The notes under the pieces: model-generated
What the model was told of the DNA's origin: nothing
The model's database searches: none
Seen by the model: the letters and a program-made list of their open reading frames with translations, nothing else
Program-made: the position numbers and the translations under genes
Part shown: one piece after another, positions 54,883-64,000 of the stretch
Layout of the letters: the number at the start of each line of letters is the position of its first letter
Position numbering within the stretch: the stretch's first letter is position 1
Assembly (NCBI GenBank): GCA_963971305.1
Contig: OZ020306.1
Span: forward strand, 60,052,686-60,116,685
Origin: Arcuatula senhousia
Lineage: Eukaryota; Mollusca; Bivalvia; Mytilida; Mytilidae
DNA: 64,000 nucleotides
Reading direction: 5' to 3'

Positions 54883-56955
54883 TGCTGGCGTCACACTGTC
54901 CCGATTTTGACATACGATGGACACACGAATGTGAAAATTTCAACTTCGTGCGAAGTTAGTCCCGAACTTGCTAAAAATCAAAATAAAAACCGATTAGAAC
55001 CGATGGCTAAGCGACCAGAAAAGTAGCACATACGAATAGCTGCGAACCGATTACGAAGTTGTTACGATGTTATCCAGATTAGTCGAGAATTAGATCCGAA
55101 GGAGACACGAATTTATACGACAGCTGTATGACGTCGTGTTTAGCATACGATGGGTCTACGAAGCATCACGATGGGTACACGGAATATGAAATAAAATAAC
55201 GCGATTTGCAAAAAGATTATATAATTTAGTCTATATAAATTGTCCTTTGCAGCCTCTAATTAGTATTTATCATGGGATAACAAGTTAAAACGATGGCTCT
55301 CCAAGCAAACCCCTGCTGTCCTTGATGTCGATCACTAAGAGTAGATAAGACATTTGATCTAAAGCTTATATTTAGAGCCTGTTAAGATAGAACAAAAAAG
55401 ATGACGCTACTTTATCTTGTTTTGTTCGTGTGAGTTGACCGAAGCACACATAATCTGAAAACGAGAATAATATGTTGTAACTATGTAGAAAGTTCAACAA
55501 TTTAAGCTGCTTGCGAACGATTCTTGAACAAAGCTTGTCCACCTTATAATACTTAACTTCGTTACCGGTCCTGTACCGGTGTCTAAGTCCAAAGGTCCCG
55601 TAAATATTTGCGGACCGAAACGGAATGTAAACTTGATCTCAGTAGCCCGTAATGGCATAAAGTACATACCAAAAGGCGTTTTAATAACTATGATTAAGGG
55701 TTTAGAAAAAAGTGTGGGAAACTGATATTTCAGTGAAATTTCAAAGTTCAAAGGGTCCTAACTCTGTAAAAAATTGCGGACCGGAGCAACGCGTTAACTT
55801 GATCTTCAACTCATCATGGTAAGACTCACATACCAAAAATCAGTTTAAAGTCTAATATCAATATATATAAGGTTTAAAAAAGTGCGAAAAAGTTATTGTG
55901 ACAGCGAGACGGACACACTAACGGGCAGACGGAGTGCAAACCTAAAGTCCCTTTCGGCTTTTGTCGGTAGGGGATTGATAAAAACTAAAGTAAGTTTAAA
56001 ATGTTTAAACCTTTATTTCTGATATTGAAATTTAAGTATTAAAAGGTGCCACAAAAGCCTGGACGAGGACGCGAAAGAGGGAAGCGCCTGGCTGGAAAGA
56101 ACAGGACGAAAAGAAAAGCGTCAGAAGATTCTAGATCCAGACTCTCTTCGCTTTGTTTTGTCTTCTCTTCTTGTACTTTTGAGACTGATCATTCTAGTTT
56201 CAATTTTTCTTTTATTTCCTTTATCAATTTTTCGAAACTAAAAAAATATGAATAAAGAATTTATGAGGATACTTGTATCATAAGCTGCTGTCTTGTAAGT
56301 CTTCCTCCTGCTGCATTTTAATTATGAGGGGGAAAACAGAGCTATATACATGTACTAACTTTTCTTTTTCTAAACGATTTATTGTAACACGCCCCTAACT
56401 GAAATGGATTAATAAATGTCCCTATAAGGCACTTTTGACACGTTTGATATTTATTTTACTTCAGAAATCGTACTGCTTTGACCAGTGCCGTGTTTCCATC
56501 TCCATGCCATTACTCTATGCCATTACATGAGTTACGACGGATATACGAATACAAAGTGAGGTCTTTGCGACGCCGTGTTTCCTTCGCACCACCTTCGGAG
56601 AGCTTCTTGTTTTATTCGTGCCGCCATCGTAAGATAAATTAAGCCGACGACACTTAGAAGGCAACACGAAGTCAGAAGATGCTTTCACGAAGGCATTACG
56701 ATAGAAAGGATGGATTAACGAACACAACACGAACAAGGACCTTCGTACGAACCTTCGGGAGTTTTTTAACATGTTAAAAAATTAGGAAGGCATTACGAAG
56801 TTGCTCCCGAAGTTGGAATATTTCAGCCGATGGTGCTACGATGGTAAAAGATGGCAACACGAATAGCACGATTTGAATACGATCACTCCCGATTTTGAAA
56901 ATATCCATAATCGGGTTTCCATCGGGGTCAAAATCGGGATAGTGTGACGCTAGCA
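54883..56955. mobile_element. Harbinger-like non-autonomous DNA transposon (family H), 2073 bp
   Basis: Terminal inverted repeats of about 38 bp begin TGCTGGCGTCACACTGTCCC on the left; the right end reads inverted as TGCTAGCGTCACACTATCCC and then GATTTTGAC. TAA (TTA on minus) is duplicated at 54880-54882 and 56956-56958, the 3-bp TWA signature of PIF/Harbinger. No transposase is seen. The interior has many CGAAG/CTTCG inverted pieces, an embedded repeat (about 55500-55980) and one short ORF. Confidence 0.75.
56046..56255 (+). other. Lys/Arg-rich ORF inside family H
   Basis: The frame reads VPQKPGRGRERGKRLAGKNR and then KRKASEDSRS before turning hydrophobic. ATTAAAAG precedes it as a weak acceptor. 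It could be a captured exon or transposon sequence; no function is suggested. Confidence 0.25.
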
Positions 56956-57007
56956 TAACGAAGCGTGGTTCTGTGGAATCACTCCCAACCATAAAGCCGT
57001 TTTCCAC

Positions 57008-57899
57008 TCATTTGGCCATATATATAAAAGGTTATAAATCCTTACAAGCATGTAGAATATATTTATAATAGACGGTTTGTTATAAATAATAATTAGGTTA
57101 TTAGTCCTATTTTATACATTTAGTGTATTGTATTATTTATTAAACTATATATGCCAGATTTCTGTAAAACATAATTACACTGGTATTACATACATGACAT
57201 GCATATGTTTTTATACATGTCGTTGATAATGATTTTTTTTTTCACATAGATCTATGTATTATGACTCTCCTCATCATTCCGCAGCATTGACTAAGGTCCC
57301 AATTTTGTCTTGTTACTTTTATTTCATTGTAAAAAATAAATATATTTCAATCAGGATGAGAGGTTCGAAAGTGAATGATTGTGAGTGAAAGAGTTTGATA
57401 TTATACATTGTATGTGTCAAATTTGATTATACATGCCATAGCGGGCCCATAATTGGTTTAATAAAATACTTTATACTTTATATTTTTGATTCAATTGTGT
57501 TTTTTTAAAAGCTCCGAAAGTCGCTTTGATTCATTTTCTTTCCTGAGCAAAGTTCATGTATATTCAAACATTTAAATCATGGTTGTTTTCACGGAGTAGC
57601 AAATTCAAAATTGATTTCCGTCAACAGTGCCACATTTGTAAGACTAATCCAAAATTTCTGGCTTGTGATGGTACAAAATAGGCATTAGTTCCGATCGAAA
57701 CACCAGAACCAGATGCTGAAGTAGTAGATCCATGTCATCGGAGGAACGATAGGGCATTTCTGAAATGTCATGCACAGGCATCGAATGAAAATATTCGTCA
57801 TTGTAGAGATCATTTAGCATACATCTCAAACAAACAACTTGGAAAGATCTCTGCAAACAACTTGCTATATATCGTGAAGAGACTGAGCGCACACAAAAT
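57008..57899. other. No supported gene
   Basis: AT-rich DNA. The minus ORF at 57644-57910 overlaps the LINE start and matches nothing I know. Confidence 0.35.
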
Positions 57900-58695
57900 T
57901 TGGTAAACACAGTAGATGTTGCAAGTAAAGAAGGTCTATCCTCTGACCATTCACTTTCGGCTTTTATTCCATTTCGTTACACATATAACTTGATGACGCA
58001 AGAGAAGGAGGTCCCGATGTGCATCCCTTGTGACTCACGATATTCTTTGAGGCATGTTTTCCTTGACTGTGTTGATCTTGCTCCAATTCGTATGAAGTGT
58101 TCTAACTGTGCATCCATGCATGATTTGTTCAGCGGCATCCCGACCGATGCCATTTATCCTTTTCAAAAGAAATTGGTCAGTATTCAGAATTATAGTTCTG
58201 TCATTATACATAATATTTAGCTCATTATTGCTATGTTCTTTGTTTTGATGAGTATTTTGCTGATTGTTGTACTGGGATGATCATCTTATTATCCCTATTA
58301 TGTCTTTACAACCTGGTTTAACCCGCCATTTCATTTGAAATGCCTGTACCAAGTCTGGACCATTGCGATCTATAATTATTCAGGTGTGTCTTCCATGTTT
58401 TGTTTTTTCTCTTGGACACTGAGATTGATCCTCCAGGTTCGGTAATCTTGTTCTTACCTTTCTTTCCTATTGCTGTTAATGGTTTTATTGTTTCAGTGTG
58501 TTAATTTTTAATGATTATTTAATCTATTCATTTTCTTGGCATAAATTTTGTTTTATCTACGGCCTTTTGATTTTGTTTTATATCAACATGTTATTTACGT
58601 AATTATTTCAACTTGTTTATGTCCCGATGATGGCTGCAATATCGCCGACGGGACATTTAGAAACTAACAATCAATCAATAAATCAATCAATCAAT
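57900..58695 (+). pseudogene. LINE ORF2 C-terminus, 3' UTR and tail
   Basis: The frame to TAG at 58218 reads LMTQEKEVPMCIPCDSRYSL, then RHVFLDCVDLAPIR, the C-x2-C...H-x4-C terminal motif of Jockey/I-type LINEs. The 3' UTR contains the GGTTTAACCCGCCATTTC block at 58311-58376. It ends in the hairpin ATGTCCCG...CGGGACAT (58619-58656) and an (AATC)n tail (58668-58695). The 5' part is truncated, and the RNase H-like region upstream of LMTQE is degraded. Confidence 0.7.
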
Positions 58696-59064
58696 CGTTA
58701 TACAGATGTTTTGGTTTTTTTTTATTTGTCTATTTTCAATGAAATTCAAACTGGTAATGACAGCAGACTTAACAATATTTCTGAATTTGCACCAGAATTC
58801 AGGGATGTTTTGAGTGCTGCAAAATCAAATAGAGATAATCGAATGGATGTTGTCAGTAGTTTTTTACAGTATCTTGTATCAAGAGGAGAAGAATTTAAAC
58901 AGCTGAATAGACCCGTTTTCTTCCAGCAAATCCACAACCAGGCTCCTTTAACCCAACAAAGAATGGTGTGGCTTACTACTTCACGGTATTTGGAGAGAAA
59001 CAACGTGTTATCTAATGAATGACAATGTTCATTTGAGAAATAATGATGATCATCCCACCAGAGC

Positions 59065-59539
59065 GAGTGAGTGAGTGAGTTGGTGATTTACGCCCGTGCA
59101 ACGCGATATAGGTTATTTTCAGGCGATGAACATGAAAAGGATGATAAAATGAACATGAAATGATGATGATATATGAAATATGGGATGGGTGGAAAAAACA
59201 GGGACGGTAAATTTTGAACAACCACACGAAAAGGGGAGAAGTGCTAGGGGCGGAAAAATTAGCCTATGTGGTGCACTACTTGGCGGTCCACAAAGGGGTC
59301 TTTTAAGTGCATGAAGCGTGGCATTCTCCACACACGTTGGCCCACTATGGTCGGCGGTCAGGGTTTCCGTATTATAGACCTAACAACCCCCGCGGACGAG
59401 GGCTATCCTATTCAGCCACCTAGGGTACACACTTGGTCGCTCTGTGGGCTGAGCACTGACCCGACGTTAGAATCCCAAGACCCTCAGTCGCCTCTTACGA
59501 CAAGCTAGGCTCCTTGCGGGCATATTCGTCACACGGGAC
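59065..59539 (-). mobile_element. SINE-A copy
   Basis: Full length but diverged at the head (CACACGGGACC). A short 7-bp duplication CCAGAGC (59058-59064 and 59540-59546) is visible. Confidence 0.85.
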
Positions 59540-59794
59540 CCAGAGCCAGTGAACAGTGCAATGCAATAAAATTTATCCTGAAGTTTCTACGAAAGGCACT
59601 AATTTGTATTTTATGGTTTGTTCCCAAACATTATGGTAGGAAGGATCCATTTTCATCAGCTTATTGTTATATAGAGAAAGTACCAGAAGAGGTATTTTAT
59701 TACTTTTGTTGTCAGTTTGAGGAGTACTGTCTAAACAGGGAGCATGGTTTCTGGGAAATACTAGATCCTGGCATGATCTCTTCCAAGGGTTTTC

Positions 59795-60280
59795 GTCCCG
59801 TGTGGGGCCCAGGTGGCGAATAGGCCCGCAGCAGAGCCTAGCTTGTCGTAAGAGGCGATTAAGGGTCTTGGGATTCTGACGTCGGGTCAGTGCTCAGCCC
59901 ACAGAGCGACCAAGTGTGTACCCTAGGTGGCTGAATAGGGTGGCCCTCGTCCGCGGGGGTTGTCAGGTCTTTAATACGGACACCCTGACCGCCGACCATA
60001 GTGGGCCAACGTGTGTGGAGAGTGCCACGCTCCATGCACGTAAAAGACCCCTTTGTGGACCGCCAAATAGTGCACCACATAGGCTGTATTTTCCGCCCCT
60101 ACCCACCTCTCCCCTTTTTCTGTGGTTCTTCAAAATTTCCCGGTCCTTTGTTTCCCACCCCACTCCATGTTTCATTTATCATCCTCATTTCATGTTCATT
60201 TTATCATCCTTTTCATGTTCATCGCCTGTAAATAACCTATATAGTGTTGCACGGGCGAAAAACACAACTCACTCACTCAC
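59795..60280 (+). mobile_element. SINE-A copy, full length
   Basis: Perfect 13-bp duplication TCCAAGGGTTTTC (59782-59794 and 60281-60293). Confidence 0.95.
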
Positions 60281-60570
60281 TCCAAGGGTTTTCTCATAAG
60301 TGTCATTACTGCTTTAAGTATACGAGGCTAGCTCCACTTCATGGTATGTGAAAAGTTCAATTCATTTATTCAGAAAATCTGCAAGATCAATGACACTTTT
60401 TAAGTTCTGTAACTATCTACAGTTTATGATTTATCAGTGGTGTGAGCTTTGGACAAGAGATGTGGTATTGCCTCTGCCTATCTTGAATAGATGACATTTG
60501 TTTTATTTAGATTTATGTACATATAGTAGTTTTTGGGAAGTTTATATATTTATATTGCTGTATAGTTTTT

Positions 60571-62102
60571 AGCTCACCTGACCCGAAGGGTCATGTGAGC
60601 TATTGGCGTCACTTGGCGTCCGTCGGGCGTCCGTAAACTTTTTCAAACGTTAACTCCTCTGACACCATAAGTCCAATTGAAACCAAACTTGGTGTAGTTG
60701 ATCTTTAGGGTATGGCCTACAAAACTGTTGTTCGGATTTTTGATTCGTAAAAAAACATGGCCGCCATGGCTTAAAATAGAACAGGGGGGTCAAATACAGT
60801 TTTTTGCAAATTACTCAAAAACGGTCACAGATATCAAAATTCTGGCATAGGGTAAAAATGATCAGCACCTCAAGATCTACCTGCCCAGATATTTTCAAAA
60901 AGATCCAACAACCAATGTAGGAGTTATTGCCCTTTTTCTGGATTCTTTCAAAATTTTGCACTTATTTAGCCCTATATCTTGAAAACTATACAAGATATTT
61001 TAAAAATTCAAATTGCATATGATTGAGCACATCAAGATCTACATTTCATGTAATTAGGTCAAAGCTGTAGAACCATTTCTTTTAGGAGGTATGGCCCTTA
61101 AAGCGTCAAAATTTACCATTTTTTCATTACTTTTACCCTGAATTTTAAAGATTAACTTGTCTGACACCATTCATCCAACTTCAACCAAACTTGGCACAGT
61201 TGTTAAATAGCATTAATGCTAATATTCTATTGTTCGGAATTTTGATTCGTCAAAAAATATGGCCACCATGGCTTAGAATAGAACATAGGGGTCAAATTAC
61301 AGTTTTTTGCAAATAACTCAAAAACAGTAACAGATATCGAAATTCTGATGGGAGACAAAAGTGGTTAGCATCTCAAGATCTACCTGCTCTAAAAATTTTT
61401 AAGAAGATCCAACAAACGACATAGGAGTTATTGCCCTTTTTCTGGATTTTTTCAAAATTTTTCACTTATGTAGCCCTATATCTTGAAAACTATACAAGGT
61501 ATTTCTAAAATTCAAATTGCATATGATTAAGCACATTAAGATCTACATTTCATGTACTTAGGTCAAAGCTGTAGAACCATTTCTTTTAGGAGTTATGGCC
61601 CTTAAAGCGTCAATATTTACCATTGTTCATTACTTCCCCCCCCCCGACTTGTCTGAAACGGTAAGACCTACTGCATCTTAACATGGCACACTGTTTGATA
61701 GCTTATATGCTACAACTCTATCGTTCAGATTTTTGATTTGTAAAAAAACATGGCCACCATGGCTAAAAATAGAACATAGGGGCAAATTTCATTTTTTTGC
61801 TAATAACTCAAAGTTGGTTTCAGATATCAAAATTGTGTTAGAATCAAAAAGTGATCAGCATATTAAGATCTATCTACCTGTCCTGAAATTTCGGAAAAGA
61901 TCTGACAGCTGATGTGGGAGTTATTGTTCTTTTTCCTTATTTTTGCCAAATTTGCACTTATTTATAATAAGCCCAATATCTTGAAAACTAACCAAGATAT
62001 TTCATAAATTTAAATCCCATATGGTTAAGCACAATAATATCTACAAATATATGTATCTGTGTAGTTCAGGTGAGCGATTCAGGCTCTTGGGAGCCTCTTG
62101 TT
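60571..62102 (+). mobile_element. Family C element with a different interior
   Basis: 5' hairpin AGCTCACcTGACCC...GGGTCAtGTGAGCT (60571-60601), a CGTCCGTCGGGCGTCCGT tract, then three units of about 480-500 bp (GGCCACCATGGCTTA, GGAGTTATTGCCC). The 3' end has CAGGTGAGC, hairpin AGGCTC...GAGCCT (62081-62096) and CTTGTT. The interior differs from 23091-25553, so ends and cargo are exchangeable. Confidence 0.75.
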
Positions 62103-63105
62103 GAGTAGTTTTTTTTTTTGTTTTTTTTTATATATAGTTGCAGTATAGTTTTTGAGTAATTTTTATTTAGAGTTGCTGTACAGTTTCTTTTAACCAGTAG
62201 AAATACATGTAATAGCCATGGCTTTAACCTGTGTCGTTTTTTTTTTTTTTTTTTTTTTTGTACAATCATTATACCATTTTATTCTTGAAAACAGTTGACA
62301 GCCTTTTGCTTAAACAGCTAAAATTACATATACCAAAACGCGGGTATGAACGGTTAATTTGGATATGCTATATATCGATATTTCAAGGAGTAACCTCTCA
62401 TCAGTAGCATTTAAATCAAAATATTGGAAGGTCAAATTCCAAAACTGTTGAAAACGAAAAGTACTCAAAACCAAAACGTTCGAACAAGGAAGCCTAATCC
62501 AGCATCGAGGATATCGACAATGTGCATTACAAGAAAAGTAACCTAAAGTTTTAAACAATTTTGAATTTAAAAAACGGAAATTTCAGCGACAAAAATATTA
62601 GAAATTTTATGGTAAATCGTGTCAAGATAGCTTTTTGTATATTTCATTGTTGATGAAAGTGCATGTGGATAAGCCAGTTATTTGTACATTAATTGTCAGA
62701 AGAAGCATTGTTTCATCATGCCCGTCGCACTTCAGTGTGTTAAATCCTGTGAAGAAAGACAAAACAAAGCTAAATGACAAACAAACATCTGCACTCAGCT
62801 AGCGTTTATGTTTGGTTGTTACAAAGACGCTGAATTTCGGACCATTTTTGCTGCGGTACCATAAGGATATCTGATGCTCGTTTGTACCCAAAGGTGTGAA
62901 ACTTTGAAGGAAAACAAAACATAATGGTTCAAATATTTTTTATAACCATACGAGAGACAAAAATGTTAGCATTACGGGCAATGGACTGATTTTCATTATT
63001 TTAACAAATAGCAAAAATTTACAATATTTGGAAATAAGTTCTTTTCTTAAAAGAATTCTATATTTATATTCACTTAAAAGTTGCTGAAACTTTTGAATAA
63101 TCAAT
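62103..63105. other. No gene seen
   Basis: Includes a T22-T23 run near 62239-62260; otherwise AT-rich without supported frames. Confidence 0.4.
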
Positions 63106-63594
63106 ATGGAAGATTTTTGGCAAAGGGAAAGTTTAAAGATTTCTTTGCAAATTAAAAGAGGTGTAAACTCTAGAGAGGGGCAAAATATGCATCTGCCTAT
63201 GGGTATATCAATGTCAAGTGGCCAAATGGTGAAACTTCTAGAGAAAGAGCTCACAGATTTGCTTATATGGTTCATTCTAAAATGACGAAGGATGAAATAC
63301 TAGAATATAATGGTCCTGAATCTTGAGTGCAGTCATTTGCGTGGAAATAAGCTGTGCATTAATGCCGAGAGAGAAAATTGGATATAAAACCAAAGCTTCC
63401 GAAGATGCCAGTTCTGAACTGAAAAAGTTGGTCACGGAAGAAAATGAAAGATACGAGAAAGAACATTGCAATTCCAATTAGACATTAAAGGCAAACCTAC
63501 AAACAATGCTAAGAAAAGGAAATTTGAAGGGCGCCAAATTGAAGAAAACATCACTTCGATCGTTATTACCAACATGATGATGATTTACCGTAAA
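63106..63594 (+). pseudogene. HNH / His-Me finger endonuclease zinc-loop relic
   Basis: Starting from MEDFWQRES at 63106, and after a frame change near 63180, the plus strand reads YGYINVKWPNGETSRERAHR and FAYMVHSKMTKDEI. After another frame change near 63320 it reads CSHLRGNKLCINAE. This follows the A-H-R-x-x-Y-M...S-H-L-C-x-N-K-x-C-I-N-P order of the zinc-binding loop of His-Me/HNH homing-type endonucleases, which I recall as frequent in bivalve repeats. The first zinc Cys of SHLC is Arg here. Two frameshifts and the Cys loss make it inactive. Confidence 0.5.
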
Positions 63595-63750
63595 CAATTT
63601 TAACAATAGGAACTTTTTTCAAGGAATGAATTTTAATATCAGAACAGAAGTTATTTCTTTACAGATAAGTGTTAATATCGGATAAGTAATTATTTATGAT
63701 GGATTATTTTAGTTTAAATATCGTAACACTAAATATTTTCTATGGATAAT

Positions 63751-63910
63751 TATGTCTCCCAAACAAAGGTTTGGGAGACATATTGTTTTTGTACGGTTTC
63801 TTATTATATCTCCCAAACTGTTTTTGTACGGTTTCTTATTCTTATTCTTATTCTAACTATTTAACTAACAAATTATTCTTCTTCTTTCTTTCTTTTCTCT
63901 TTCTGTGCTA
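63751..63910 (+). mobile_element. Family E 5' module (E2 type), truncated
   Basis: Hairpin TATGTCTCCCAAAC...GTTTGGGAGACATA, then TTTTTGTACGGTTTCTTATT. A partial second copy of the same module (ATCTCCCAAACTG, TTTTTGTACGGTTTCTTATT) follows. TTCTTCTTTCTTTC and TGTGCTAG begin the body before a SINE-A fragment interrupts. Confidence 0.75.
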
Positions 63911-64000
63911 GCCCGGGTGTCCCACCCCACCCCATATTTCATTTATCATCATCATTTCATGCTCATTTTATCATCCTTTTCATGTTCATCGCCTGTAAAT
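63911..64000 (+). mobile_element. SINE-A fragment, running off the window
   Basis: A GCCCGGGTG remnant of the head is joined directly to the 3' half (GTCCCACCCCACCCCAT to CGCCTGTAAAT). It has an internal deletion, and the tail lies beyond the window. Confidence 0.8.

Larger units (their letters stand above)
54315..57007 (-). pseudogene. SWIM-domain protein gene fragment split by a DNA transposon
   Basis: Minus strand. 57007-56959 reads ENGFMVGSDSTEPRFV and is cut by an insert (54883-56955). On the other side the same frame continues KILFNGKGSCKCEGFKTLSL and then CSHILAAAE, the C-x-C...C-x-H zinc site of SWIM domains. After a TAA near 54764 the frame goes on, and following a frame change 54668-54315 reads YHLKFLLGTQIRSCYGCGQP and MYYHCKTWC, a C-terminal module I recall from SWIM proteins of molluscs and cnidarians. 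Removing the insert and one TAA duplication restores the frame at the junction. The stop and frameshift downstream make it a pseudogene. Confidence 0.7.
58741..60340 (+). pseudogene. Coding remnant hit by two SINE-A insertions
   Basis: 58741-59022 reads in one frame as a polar, helix-rich protein (LNNISEFAPEFRDVLSAAKS, SRGEEFKQLNRPVFFQQIHN). 59547-59781 reads ILWFVPKHYGRKDPFSSAYC, then EEVFYYFCCQFEEYCLNREH, and continues beyond the second SINE for about 13 codons. Both SINEs sit in coding-like sequence with target-site duplications. The two coding parts are not in the same simple frame, so a frameshift or an intron lies between. No family is recognised. The region looks like one host gene or a virus-free transposon ORF, now disabled. 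Confidence 0.45.

Noticed and set aside
13688..60280. Recurring ORFs of 60-135 residues (for example those beginning MYPRWLN, MWCTTGRS, MCPRWLNG)
   Set aside because: They are open frames within SINE-A and SINE-B copies on both strands, recur at every copy and are broken by ordinary substitutions. They are not genes.
62399..62410. Further hammerhead candidates at other CTGATGA/TCATCAG sites (12341, 24213, 35691, 62398)
   Set aside because: None has a following paired stem and GAAA at the right distance.
1..64000. Bacterial-type features (operons, ribosome-binding sites, IS elements)
   Set aside because: Gene density, splice-like borders and repeat types are eukaryotic.

Overview
The window looks like nuclear DNA of a marine bivalve, most likely a mussel (Mytilidae). 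The reasons are the AT-rich background, exon-sized open frames with splice-acceptor-like borders, and many repeats that I recognise from memory as typical of mussel genomic sequence. I see no intact multi-exon gene, rRNA, tRNA or CRISPR array. Almost all the sequence that can be read is mobile DNA, inserted in layers into broken coding fragments.

Layout. 0-6.6 kb: an isolated hammerhead-ribozyme repeat, a split exon-like ORF, a reverse-transcriptase pseudogene (minus) and an SGNH-like ORF. 6.6-13 kb: two Helentron-like repeats, SINE-B copies, and a Ty3-type LTR/gag/protease remnant split by a SINE-B, followed by a broken cysteine-containing host-type protein. 13-26.4 kb: SINE-A copies, reverse-transcriptase scraps, a tandem duplication and two tandem-repeat-rich Helentron-like elements. 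26.4-38.5 kb: exon-like pieces including a HARBI1-type transposase end and a Myb-like end, a 161-bp tandem-repeat element inserted in a SINE-B, and a duplicated 437-bp repeat. 39-42.5 kb: a second hammerhead-like motif, then a 358-bp-period array carrying a hammerhead ribozyme in every unit. 43.2-49.7 kb: six elements nested like brackets. 49.9-60.3 kb: LINE 3' ends, a SWIM-domain gene split by a 2.07-kb Harbinger-like element, and a coding remnant hit by two SINEs. 60.5-64 kb: another Helentron-like repeat, an HNH-type nuclease pseudogene and the start of a further nested-family element.

How the parts work together. Two abundant SINE-like families (A, tail ACTC; B, tail TAAC) have 11-14 bp target-site duplications, which points to copying by LINE machinery; LINE 3' ends with a tetranucleotide tail are present. 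Penelope-like reverse-transcriptase relics lie in the same window as the hammerhead repeats they could mobilise (inference). At least three, probably four, families (called C, D, E and F here) share one architecture: a subterminal inverted repeat, often folded into a 5' hairpin, internal tandem repeats, the inverted copy of the subterminal repeat, then a 3' hairpin and usually CT(A/T)GTT. That fits Helentron/HINE-like rolling-circle elements.
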